From: Maritalea mediterranea
GTDB lineage: Bacteria; Pseudomonadota; Alphaproteobacteria; Rhizobiales; Devosiaceae
NCBI RefSeq assembly: GCF_021568695.1
Contig: NZ_JAKGTI010000001.1
Location: forward strand, 1 to 64,000
Direction of reading: 5' to 3'
DNA: 64,000 nt
The notes below the pieces were generated by a model. It worked only from the letters and a program-made list of their open reading frames with translations, did not search any database and was not told the DNA's origin. Below are positions 9,021 to 16,893 of this stretch, one piece after another. Position numbers and translations under genes: made by a program. Numbering within the stretch: position 1 is the stretch's first letter; every line of letters starts with the position of its first letter.

Positions 9021-9682
9021 AGCCATTTCTCGCTGTATTGACCCGCGATATGAAACTGGCCACCCGGATTGGCGGTGACAGCCTGACCGTACTGCTGTTT
9101 TACATCATGACCGGCGCCATCATGCCGTTCGCTATCGGCCCGGATAAGGACCAATTGGCGCAGCTCGGCCCAGCCATCATTTGGATCAGCGCTTTGCTGT
9201 CGCTTTTGTTGGCACTCGACCGCCTGTTCCGCCTGGACCATGAAGATGGATCGCTGCTGGCCATGCGCCAGGCCAGCCTGCCGCTTGAGATGATTGTGGT
9301 CGCCAAAATCTGCGCCCATTGGGTCACAACTGCGTTACCCCTGATTGTCGCCACCCCTATTTTGGCGATATTGCTCAATCTTGAGATAGATCAAACCCTT
9401 CGGGTGATTTTCACCCTATTGGTGGGCACACCGGCGCTGATTTGCTTTGGGGCCATTGGCGCGGCGGTAACCGTATCCATCAAACGCGGGGGCCTGATTG
9501 CACCGATCTTAATCTTGCCGCTTTCGATCCCGACATTGATTTTCGGGGTCAGCGCGGTCTCCGGCGGCGCAATCGCCAACGCACAGGATGCGGCACTTTT
9601 GTTCCTTGCAGGGTTTACCTTGCTCAGTTTAGTGTTCACCCCGTTTGCGGCGGCACTCGCATTAAAAATGGCAGCAGAATAG
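9017..9682 (+). CDS. ccmB: Heme exporter permease CcmB
   Basis: A 221-residue inner-membrane permease with about six hydrophobic segments, the membrane partner of CcmA. Typical features are the N-terminal R-D-M-K-L-A-T-R-I-G-G start, the P-F-A-I-G-P-D motif near residue 34 and L-D-R-L-F-R-L-D-H-E-D-G in the first cytoplasmic loop. It lies between ccmA (four-base overlap) and ccmC (three-base gap). Confidence 0.95.
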   Translation: MKPFLAVLTRDMKLATRIGGDSLTVLLFYIMTGAIMPFAIGPDKDQLAQLGPAIIWISALLSLLLALDRLFRLDHEDGSLLAMRQASLPLEMIVVAKICAHWVTTALPLIVATPILAILLNLEIDQTLRVIFTLLVGTPALICFGAIGAAVTVSIKRGGLIAPILILPLSIPTLIFGVSAVSGGAIANAQDAALLFLAGFTLLSLVFTPFAAALALKMAAE

Positions 9683-9685
9683 TCA

Positions 9686-10471
9686 ATGACAGAGTCAAAA
9701 TCTCAAGAACCAACGCCACAAGATCTGGGCTTTTTCTCGCGGATCGCCCATCCCGGCTATTTCCTTGAATGGTCGCGCTATTTTATCTGGCCACTTCTGG
9801 GTATTACCGCCATCTTGATGGCCTATGGGCTTTATCTGGCGTTCTTCAATTCACCTGCCGATTATCAGCAAGGCGAAACCGTGCGCATCATGTATGTACA
9901 TGTGCCCAGCGCCTGGCTCTCCCAATTCTGCTATGCGATCATGGCCGCAGCCGCCATCGGCTCACTCGTATGGCGCCATCCTTTGGCCGACGTGTCAGCC
10001 AAAGCTGCTGCTCCTCTTGGCGCAACCTTCACAGCTATCGCTTTGATCACTGGCGCGCTTTGGGGCGCACCAACCTGGGGCACGTTCTGGGAGTGGGACG
10101 GACGCATGACCTCCACCCTCATCATGCTGTTTATCTATCTCGGCATTATTGCCCTGTGGCGCACCTTTGAAGATCAAGTGCGCGCGGGCCGCATCATCGC
10201 GGTGATCACCTTGGTCGGTGCGATCAATGTGCCCATCATCAAATTCTCAGTGGATTGGTGGAACACGCTGCATCAGCCCGCGTCGGTGTTCCGTTTGGAT
10301 GGACCAACCATGCCACCCTCCATTCTGCTGCCGCTATTTGTGATGTTCTTTGCCTTCTCATTCCTGTTTTTGCTGCTGCATTTCATTTCCATGCGCACAG
10401 AAATTTTGCGCCGCCGCGCCCGCGCGATTGAACGGCAATATGCGCAACAATTAAGGACCCAAAAGCCATGA
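9686..10471 (+). CDS. ccmC: Heme exporter/heme handling protein CcmC
   Basis: A 261-residue membrane protein that loads heme onto CcmE. It has six hydrophobic segments and the tryptophan-rich periplasmic WWD loop (W-G-T-F-W-E-W-D-G-R-M-T) that presents heme, flanked by conserved histidines (H-V-P-S-A-W and N-T-L-H-Q-P). The stop overlaps the ccmD start by four bases. About 30 polar residues precede the first membrane segment. Confidence 0.96.
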   Translation: MTESKSQEPTPQDLGFFSRIAHPGYFLEWSRYFIWPLLGITAILMAYGLYLAFFNSPADYQQGETVRIMYVHVPSAWLSQFCYAIMAAAAIGSLVWRHPLADVSAKAAAPLGATFTAIALITGALWGAPTWGTFWEWDGRMTSTLIMLFIYLGIIALWRTFEDQVRAGRIIAVITLVGAINVPIIKFSVDWWNTLHQPASVFRLDGPTMPPSILLPLFVMFFAFSFLFLLLHFISMRTEILRRRARAIERQYAQQLRTQKP

Positions 10472-10650
10472 TCGAATCCGGCGAACATCTCGAATATATT
10501 TTCGGGGCCTATGGCCTGTCGGCACTGCTGATTGTGTTGCTGAGCGTGTGGGTGGTCCTGTCTTACAAAAAGCAAAAGAACCGTTTGGACACGCTGAAAG
10601 CCATGGGGCTGAAACGGCGGTCTGAACGCACGCCGATCAAGCCGGAGTAG
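10468..10650 (+). CDS. ccmD: Heme exporter accessory protein CcmD
   Basis: A 60-residue protein with one membrane segment (about residues 13-33) and a basic cytoplasmic tail, as expected for CcmD, which helps release holo-CcmE from CcmABC. The aromatic Y-I-F-G-A-Y-G segment before the helix is typical. Its start overlaps ccmC by four bases. Confidence 0.9.
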   Translation: MIESGEHLEYIFGAYGLSALLIVLLSVWVVLSYKKQKNRLDTLKAMGLKRRSERTPIKPE

Positions 10651-10656
10651 CGCATC

Positions 10657-11208
10657 ATGAAACGCACGCTGATTTTCGCCCTGCCCTTGGTGTTGACCGT
10701 TGCGCTATTTGCGCTTTTTGCCAGCCAGATCAATCGCGATCCGGACCTGTTGCCCTCGGCTTTGATGAACAAGCCTGCCCCTGAGTTCACCCTTCAGCCC
10801 GTTGAAGGCCATGACCAGCCCGGCTTTTCCAGCGCCGATCTGAAAGGTCAGCTCAGTCTGGTGAATGTGTGGGCCAGCTGGTGCGTGCCCTGCCGCGAAG
10901 AGCATGAATTTTTGATGCGTTTGGCCGAGCGCGATGATATCAAATTGTTCGGCATCAATTACAATGACCAGCCCGAGAATTCCCGCGACTTCTTGCGCAA
11001 GCTGGGCAACCCTTTTGACGCTGTGGGCGCCGACCGGAACCGCCGTGTCAGCCTAGAATGGGGCGTTTATGGCGTGCCGGAAAGCTATCTCGTCAATAAG
11101 GACGGGGTGATTGTGTACAAACACACCGGTCCGATGAGCGAAGACAGCTTCCAAAACAAGGTGCTGCCCGCCATCGCCAAAGCCTTAGAGGCGCAAGAGG
11201 CGTCTTAA
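10657..11208 (+). CDS. ccmG: Thiol:disulfide interchange protein CcmG (DsbE family)
   Basis: A 183-residue membrane-anchored periplasmic thioredoxin. The N-terminal hydrophobic anchor (about residues 4-23) is followed by a thioredoxin domain with W-A-S-W-C-V-P-C-R and the downstream G-V-Y-G-V-P-E-S loop. CcmG reduces the apocytochrome CxxCH cysteines before heme attachment. It completes the local ccm set; ccmE, ccmF and ccmH are not in this window. Its TAA stop overlaps the opposing stop of ispZ in the palindrome TTAA. Confidence 0.94.
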   Translation: MKRTLIFALPLVLTVALFALFASQINRDPDLLPSALMNKPAPEFTLQPVEGHDQPGFSSADLKGQLSLVNVWASWCVPCREEHEFLMRLAERDDIKLFGINYNDQPENSRDFLRKLGNPFDAVGADRNRRVSLEWGVYGVPESYLVNKDGVIVYKHTGPMSEDSFQNKVLPAIAKALEAQEAS

Positions 11209-11804
11209 GCCTCTTCGCCGCTTGGTGCATATTTGTTCAACACCGGCACCACCAGCGCAAAAGAGAAAATCAAGGTGAGTGGCATAATGCCCCACACTTT
11301 GAACGCGACCCAAAAGTCCGTTGAGAAATTGCGCCACACAATCTCATTAATCAGCGCCAAAACGAAAAAGAAAATCGTCCAACGCCAAGTGAGAATACGC
11401 CAGCCTTCATCGCGCAATTTATAGACATCGCCAAACACATAGCGCAGCAGCGAATGGCCAAACAAAAGCCCGCCCAGCAACACGCCGCCAAACAGCACAT
11501 TCACGATGGTCGGTTTGAGCTTGATAAAGGTATCGTCCTGCAAATAAAGCGTCAGCCCACCAAAAATCAGCACCACAACGCCAGTGACCAGCGGCATCAC
11601 CGCCACGCGCTTGAGGATCAACCAGCTTAGGAACAGCGACACGACCATAGCGCCCATAAACCAGGCGGTTGCGACAAAAATGCCCGCGCGGCCATTCAGA
11701 ATAAAGAACAGCACCAGCGGCCCCAATTCCAGCACCAGCTTGATCAATTGGGGCTTTAGTTCGGCCCAGTTCAGCTCTTCAGCCGGGTTCTTCTCTTCGC
11801 TCAT
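11205..11804 (-). CDS. ispZ: Inner membrane septation protein YciB/IspZ family
   Basis: A 199-residue multi-pass membrane protein of the YciB/IspZ (intracellular septation protein A) family, linked to envelope integrity and septation in other bacteria. The [13 protein letters not shown] start and the C-terminal [15 protein letters not shown] block are family hallmarks. The ATG at 11804 follows seven bases after the aldolase stop... on the minus strand it lies downstream of the aldolase gene, so the two may be co-transcribed with ftsY. It converges on ccmG. Confidence 0.93.
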   Translation of the reverse strand: MSEEKNPAEELNWAELKPQLIKLVLELGPLVLFFILNGRAGIFVATAWFMGAMVVSLFLSWLILKRVAVMPLVTGVVVLIFGGLTLYLQDDTFIKLKPTIVNVLFGGVLLGGLLFGHSLLRYVFGDVYKLRDEGWRILTWRWTIFFFVLALINEIVWRNFSTDFWVAFKVWGIMPLTLIFSFALVVPVLNKYAPSGEEA

Positions 11805-11811
11805 TTAATCC

Positions 11812-12897
11812 TCATTTCGTCCGGGCTCGGGTTACGCAGTGTGCCAGATGATCGGACCATTCTTCAACGTCCAGCGACAGGCTGCCCGCCCCAATGGCCA
11901 CTTCAATCGCCTGCACTTCATCATAAATAGTGGGCAAAGTGTGGCCTGCCAACCAAACCTTATCCTGTTCAATCTGCTGTTCGAATGCACGTTCCAGCGC
12001 CACTTTGGATGCCTCAATATGCACTTGAAAACTTGGCGTTTCCGGCACCTTAGGCACCGTGCGCACCCCGTCAATTTTGTTGAACTCAACCGCCAATGCT
12101 TTGGCAAAAGCCGTAAATTCGCCAATACGCGGCAAAAACTCGTCCAACCCGATCAGCGCCGTGATCGCTTGCGGAAATTCAAATGGCACATTGCTGCCAT
12201 GGCGGGTGAACCAGACATCGCTTTCGGCCAAAAATTCTTCATCCGCCAGCAAGCCACAACCGCCAATATTGGCCAGCTCTTTGTAAAAGCTGCAATAAAG
12301 ACTGTCGCACAGCGCCATAATCTCTTTAAGGCTTTTTCCATAAGCCTCAGCCACGCCAAAAACCCTCGCCCCATCGAGATGGAAATGTACGCCCCGTTCA
12401 CGGCACCAGTCTGAAATTTTCACCAATTCCTCGAAGGGGGTTAGCTTATAGCCCGCCCGCCGCACCGGCAGCTCCACGCTGACCACGCCGGGCACTTCGC
12501 CCATCTTGTCCAAATCATCTACGGTGAAGGGCTGATAGGCTGTGCCCAACCGTCGGAACTGGATTGGGTGCAAAATCTCCACAGCCTCCATTTCGTCAAT
12601 ATCGAAATGGGTCATGCGGTGAATGGCAACTATGTTATTGCCCTGCCGCTCCACAGCCGCCCGCAAGGCGGCCATTTGCGCAATCATGCCTTTGATGCAG
12701 AAGCGCGCGCCGCTGGTGCCAAACAGCTCCTTCAGCCGTTCCACCACCACATCGCTGGCCCCGCCATCGCCATATACATCGCTGGGCAATTGCGCATAGT
12801 CAGACTGCGCCAATTTGGCGAACAAATCCGCCGGTTTAAATGGCGCAAATGCATGCAACACATGGTCACATGTCAGCATCTTCTCGCGCGCGACCAC
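11812..12897 (-). CDS. Threonine aldolase / beta-eliminating lyase family protein
   Basis: A 361-residue fold-type I PLP enzyme of the threonine aldolase/beta-eliminating lyase family. The PLP-binding Asp lies in H-F-H-L-D-G-A-R-V and the Schiff-base Lys in C-S-F-Y-K-E-L. Low-specificity aldolases cleave L-threonine or allo-threonine to glycine and acetaldehyde, but this sequence is diverged and another beta-hydroxy amino acid may be the substrate. Start options are a GTG at 12895-12897, overlapping the ftsY stop by one base (TAGTG), and an ATG at 12879 with a GAGAAG element close before it. It is probably coupled to ftsY. Confidence 0.85.
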   Translation of the reverse strand: MVAREKMLTCDHVLHAFAPFKPADLFAKLAQSDYAQLPSDVYGDGGASDVVVERLKELFGTSGARFCIKGMIAQMAALRAAVERQGNNIVAIHRMTHFDIDEMEAVEILHPIQFRRLGTAYQPFTVDDLDKMGEVPGVVSVELPVRRAGYKLTPFEELVKISDWCRERGVHFHLDGARVFGVAEAYGKSLKEIMALCDSLYCSFYKELANIGGCGLLADEEFLAESDVWFTRHGSNVPFEFPQAITALIGLDEFLPRIGEFTAFAKALAVEFNKIDGVRTVPKVPETPSFQVHIEASKVALERAFEQQIEQDKVWLAGHTLPTIYDEVQAIEVAIGAGSLSLDVEEWSDHLAHCVTRARTK

Positions 12898-14456
12898 TAT
12901 TGTACCCCCGCAATCGCTGCCGCGAAATCATCGGCCTCAAACGGCTCCAGATCTTCGATGGTTTCGCCCACGCCGATAAAGTGCACCGGCAATTTATGCT
13001 TTTGCGCGATCGCCACCAGAATACCGCCCCGCGCCGTGCCATCCAATTTGGTCATCACCAAACCAGTCACTCCGGCCCGTTTGCCAAAGATTTCCACCTG
13101 ATTAAGCGCATTCTGCCCAGTGGTCGCGTCCAGCGTCAGCATGGTGGTGTGCGGGGCGTCAGGGTCGAGCTTTTTGATCACGCGAATGATCTTTTCAAGC
13201 TCCGCCATCAATTCATCGCGATTTTGCAACCGGCCCGCCGTATCAATAATCAACAGATCGCAATTTTGTGCTTGCGCTTCTTTCACCGCGTCATAAGCCA
13301 GACCCGACGCATCAGCCCCGGTTGGCCGCGTGATCACCGGCACATTGGAGCGCTCGCCCCAAACCGAAAGCTGCTCAACCGCTGCCGCGCGAAACGTATC
13401 GCCCGCCGCCAACATCACCTTTTTGCCCTCACGGCTATATTTCGCCGCCAGCTTGCCAATGGTGGTGGTCTTGCCGGAGCCGTTCACGCCCACCATCAAC
13501 AAAATATGTGGCTTATGCGCCGTGCCCAGCTCAAACGGCACCGCCACGGGCGCCAAAACCTTGCTGACTTCATCGCGCAAAACAGAGCGGATTTCCTCTA
13601 CGCTGATTTCTTTATCAAAACGATCTTGCGCCAGCTTTTCAGTGATTTGGATCGCAGTTTCCACACCCAAATCCGCTTGGATCAGCGTGTCTTCCAACTC
13701 TTCCAGCGCCTCATCATCCAGTTTGCGCTTGGTGAAGATCGAGGAAATATTGTCCGTAAGCTGATCGGATGAGCGTTTCAGCCCATCGCGCAACCGAGCG
13801 AACCAGCCTTTCTTTTTTTCGCCGCCACCGGTCGGTGCGCTCCCGTCCCCGGCACCCCCGCCAGGTTTTTCGCCGCCGTCGCTCACTTCGTTCGCAGTTT
13901 CTGCGCTCTCGCCGCGTGGCTGCCCGGCACCCGGGGAGTCTTTTTGCGCGCCGCCGTCGCTCACTACGTTAGCTACCCCGGCACCCCCGCCGGAACCTTC
14001 ATTATTGCCGCCACCGGTCGCTGCGCTCCCGTCCCCGGCACCCCCGCCGGTCTTATCATCGCCATCGGCCGTCGTTTCTTCATTTTCAGGCTCAGAAGGA
14101 GATTGCGCAGCTTGTTCCAGCTCGGAAATCTCTTGCAACTCCTCTTCCACCGTTTCAACCGCTTTAGCCGCAGCCTCTTCCGGCGCAGGTGTGGGCGGCT
14201 CGGCGTCCGGTGCTTCCTTCAGATCTTCTTCAATCTGATCCAGCGCCTTGTCGATGGACTCATCAATGCTGTCTTTTGGCTCTTGCCAGGGCTGCTCTTT
14301 TTCAAGCGCCGCAGCGTCTTCCGGCGTCACATTGGCAGAAGTCTGATCTTCGCTTTGGTCTTTCGGCGTCTCTTTGGGTTGCGGCTCATCCTTGCCTCCC
14401 AACAGTCGCGACCAAAAGCCTCTTTTTTTGCCGCCGTCGGCTTTATCGTCCGCCAT
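12897..14456 (-). CDS. ftsY: Signal recognition particle receptor FtsY, with repeat-derived insert
   Basis: A 519-residue SRP receptor GTPase that docks ribosome-SRP complexes at the membrane. An acidic, low-complexity N-terminal region (1-213) precedes the NG domain, which begins at K-K-G-W-F-A-R-L. G motifs include G-V-N-G-S-G-K-T-T-T and D-T-A-G-R-L, and T-K-L-D-G-T-A-R-G-G is intact. Residues about 136-213 are encoded by copies of the GC-rich repeat found between genes elsewhere in this window and read as G-G-G-A-G-type peptides. They sit in a linker and leave the catalytic domain whole. The gene follows mtaB by nine bases. Confidence 0.97.
   Translation of the reverse strand: MADDKADGGKKRGFWSRLLGGKDEPQPKETPKDQSEDQTSANVTPEDAAALEKEQPWQEPKDSIDESIDKALDQIEEDLKEAPDAEPPTPAPEEAAAKAVETVEEELQEISELEQAAQSPSEPENEETTADGDDKTGGGAGDGSAATGGGNNEGSGGGAGVANVVSDGGAQKDSPGAGQPRGESAETANEVSDGGEKPGGGAGDGSAPTGGGEKKKGWFARLRDGLKRSSDQLTDNISSIFTKRKLDDEALEELEDTLIQADLGVETAIQITEKLAQDRFDKEISVEEIRSVLRDEVSKVLAPVAVPFELGTAHKPHILLMVGVNGSGKTTTIGKLAAKYSREGKKVMLAAGDTFRAAAVEQLSVWGERSNVPVITRPTGADASGLAYDAVKEAQAQNCDLLIIDTAGRLQNRDELMAELEKIIRVIKKLDPDAPHTTMLTLDATTGQNALNQVEIFGKRAGVTGLVMTKLDGTARGGILVAIAQKHKLPVHFIGVGETIEDLEPFEADDFAAAIAGVQ
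13818..14051 (-). repeat. In-frame array of GC-rich B repeats inside ftsY
   Basis: About 234 bases (78 codons) contain roughly four B units, each carrying the GGCGGGGGTGCCGGGG-type motif on the coding strand. Two have the variant centre seen in copies 2 and 4 between genes. Intergenic units often continue GCGTAAAAATG, where TAA would be a stop in the ftsY frame; the ftsY unit near 13945 reads GCGCAAAAAG, avoiding it. No shift of frame occurs. Confidence 0.85.
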
Positions 14457-14465
14457 AAAATCCTC

Positions 14466-15728
14466 TTAGGCCACTGCCAATTGCTTTTCGCCGATCAGCC
14501 CATGCTGATCCTGGCCAGTCACTTTTACATCCAAAATCTCGCCGGGTGCGCCTTCAACTTTGATCGGCACAAATTGCTCAGTGCGCCCCACATTGTCGCG
14601 CTCGATCAGCACAGATTTGGTGTCCCCCATCTGGCTGGCGCAGAACGCGTCGAACTGCTGCTCACCCAAAGCGCGCAACTTCGCGGCCCGGTCCTTCGCC
14701 ACTTTCTTATCCACTTGCGGCATTTTTGCCGCCGGGGTGCCCGGCCGGGGCGAATAGGGAAACACGTGCAAATAGGTGAGATCACATTCTTTCACGATCG
14801 CCATGGAATTGGCGAACATCTCATCGGTTTCCGTGGGGAACCCGGCGATAATGTCGGCGCCAAACACCATATCCGGCCGCATCGCTTTTGCGTCATTCAC
14901 AAATTGGATCGTGTCCTCACGCAAATGCCGCCGCTTCATGCGCTTCAAAATCATATTGTCGCCCGACTGCAGCGACAAATGCAGGTGCGGCATCAAACGA
15001 TGTTCAGACTTGATCGCCTCCATCAACGCCTCGTCCGCTTCAATGGAGTCAATGGACGAAATGCGCAGGCGCGGCAATTGCGGCACATGTTTCAAAATAG
15101 ACTGCGTCAGGGCACCAAGGCTGGGCTTGCCCGGCAAATCTGGGCCATATGAGGTGATGTCCACCCCGGTCAGCACCACTTCGCCAATGCCATTGTCGGC
15201 CAGCTTTTTGATCTGATCGACCACCACGCCCATGGGCACGGAGCGCGAAGGCCCCCGGCCATAGGGAATAATGCAGAAGGTGCAGCGATGGTCACAGCCA
15301 TTTTGTACCTGCACAAAGGCGCGGGCGCGCCCATCCATGCCCTCGATCAAATGGCCTGCGGTTTCCTTGACGCTCATAATATCATCGACAAGGATTTTCG
15401 AATTGCCGCCTATGCCAAACTTAAGACCTTCATAGGTCTCGCGCTTCATCTTTTCGCCATTGCCGACCACAAGGTCCACTTCGCCCATTTCGGCAAAGCT
15501 TTCCGCATCAGTTTGCGCCGCGCAGCCAGTCACCACAATTTTGACGTCCGGATTTTCCCGCCGCGCCTTGCGAATGGCCTGACGGGTCTGGCGCACAGCT
15601 TCCTGCGTCACCGCACAGCTATTGACGATGAGAATATTGTCGAGCCCCGCCGATCCGGCATGATCTTTCATCACTTCAGATTCAAAAGCGTTGAGCCGAC
15701 ACCCGAAGGTGAGGGTTTCAATACTCAT
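14466..15728 (-). CDS. mtaB: tRNA t6A37 methylthiotransferase MtaB
   Basis: A 420-residue radical SAM methylthiotransferase that converts t6A to ms2t6A at position 37 of ANN-decoding tRNAs. The N-terminal UPF0004 domain has the three cluster cysteines (F-G-C-R-L-N, N-S-C-A-V-T, V-T-G-C-A-A-Q). The radical SAM motif is C-D-H-R-C-T-F-C. The C-terminal TRAM-like tail ends the protein. The start overlaps the dapF stop by four bases (ATGA), so dapF and mtaB are coupled. Confidence 0.95.
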   Translation of the reverse strand: MSIETLTFGCRLNAFESEVMKDHAGSAGLDNILIVNSCAVTQEAVRQTRQAIRKARRENPDVKIVVTGCAAQTDAESFAEMGEVDLVVGNGEKMKRETYEGLKFGIGGNSKILVDDIMSVKETAGHLIEGMDGRARAFVQVQNGCDHRCTFCIIPYGRGPSRSVPMGVVVDQIKKLADNGIGEVVLTGVDITSYGPDLPGKPSLGALTQSILKHVPQLPRLRISSIDSIEADEALMEAIKSEHRLMPHLHLSLQSGDNMILKRMKRRHLREDTIQFVNDAKAMRPDMVFGADIIAGFPTETDEMFANSMAIVKECDLTYLHVFPYSPRPGTPAAKMPQVDKKVAKDRAAKLRALGEQQFDAFCASQMGDTKSVLIERDNVGRTEQFVPIKVEGAPGEILDVKVTGQDQHGLIGEKQLAVA

Positions 15729-16591
15729 GCAGCACTTTCCTCAAAAAGTTCGGCCGGTAATGTCCCCTCCCCGTCCAATTCATACGGGCCAGTCATAATA
15801 ATATGATGGTCGCTCGCGCGCCATTCCAGTTGCAAATCGCCGCCGGGCAGACTGATCGTCACTTCGCGGTCGGTCAAATCCTTGCGCACCGCCGCCACAG
15901 CCACGGCGCACGCCGCCGTGCCACAGGCTTGGGTCAACCCGGCCCCCCGCTCCCAAACGCGGATTTTGATATGATCCCGATCCAGCACCTGCGCCAATGA
16001 GATATTGGCCCGTTCTGGAAACATAGGGTGATGTTCAAGCATCGGCCCAAACCGTTCCAAATCATGGGCCTCAAGATCATCCACCCAGAAGATCGCATGG
16101 GGGTTGCCCACATTCACAACGCTCGGCGTGTGCAACACAGGCGCATCAATCGGCCCGATCTGCAATTCAATCCCGGTCGTGTCTTCAAATTCTTCCGCCA
16201 GCGGGATCTGATCCCACTCCAGATGCGGCACGCCCATATCCACGCTCACCACGTCGCCGTTCAACTCAGCGTTCAACAAGCCAGCATTGGTGTGAATGAT
16301 CACGGCTTTTTTGCCCAGCTCTTCACCCACCAGATAGCCAACACAGCGCGTGGCGTTGCCACAGGCATCCACCTCGCCCCCCTCGGCATTATAAATGCGC
16401 ATAAACACATCCACGCCATCCAGCGGGCTATGTTCCAAAACGATCAGCTGATCACAGCCAACACCTTGCTCGCGATCGGCAATCCAGCGCACCTGATCAT
16501 GCGACAGCTTGATTGGTTTTTGACGCGCATCAAGCACCACAAAATCATTCCCCAAACCGTTCATTTTCAAATATTGGACTGCATCAGCCAT
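15725..16591 (-). CDS. dapF: Diaminopimelate epimerase DapF
   Basis: A 288-residue cofactor-independent epimerase that converts LL- to meso-diaminopimelate for lysine and peptidoglycan synthesis. The two catalytic cysteines lie in D-A-C-G-N-A-T-R-C and A-C-G-T-A-A-C. The N-terminus M-N-G-L-G-N-D-F-V-V-L-D is the substrate loop. It leads the minus-strand dapF-mtaB-ftsY-aldolase-ispZ run and is divergent from ffh. Confidence 0.97.
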   Translation of the reverse strand: MADAVQYLKMNGLGNDFVVLDARQKPIKLSHDQVRWIADREQGVGCDQLIVLEHSPLDGVDVFMRIYNAEGGEVDACGNATRCVGYLVGEELGKKAVIIHTNAGLLNAELNGDVVSVDMGVPHLEWDQIPLAEEFEDTTGIELQIGPIDAPVLHTPSVVNVGNPHAIFWVDDLEAHDLERFGPMLEHHPMFPERANISLAQVLDRDHIKIRVWERGAGLTQACGTAACAVAVAAVRKDLTDREVTISLPGGDLQLEWRASDHHIIMTGPYELDGEGTLPAELFEESAA

Positions 16592-16893
16592 TGTTCATCT
16601 CATACGATTTTCGTACATCAACGCCCTATATGGCCCAGATTGGCCTAAATTACTACCCTTAGCGGGGCGCAGAGATTGACTCTTTTGTCAGCTTGCCTTA
16701 AAGCAACACCCGATATTTACCGTGTCGAGTTGTGCTCGAGTCACTACCCAAAGCGATTTTACCGATTTTGGGGGTCAACATCCATCAGCGCGTTGCGCCC
16801 GTGGATGCTATTTTTGTTTGCAAAATTTGATTTTGCATGGCGAAAGACCCACTTTGGGAAGATCAAGCACAGGCGACATATAAAGAGGTGACC
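16592..16893. other. dapF-ffh divergent intergenic region with leader hairpin
   Basis: This 302-base gap must hold divergent promoters. The clearest structure is a nested hairpin at 16779-16807, CATCCA/TGGATG enclosing GCGC-GTT-GCGC, followed by CTATTTTTG. It lies about 87 bases before the ffh start and could attenuate ffh. I do not recognise a 4.5S/SRP RNA gene here. Confidence 0.35.

Noticed and set aside
13944-15152. 402-codon plus-strand frame opposite ftsY and mtaB
   Set aside because: It is the antisense shadow of two well-identified genes and starts in the repeat array; it shows no family motif.
16592-16893. 4.5S/SRP RNA gene next to ffh
   Set aside because: The conserved SRP RNA tetraloop hairpin and its internal loops are not seen; only an unrelated nested hairpin is present.
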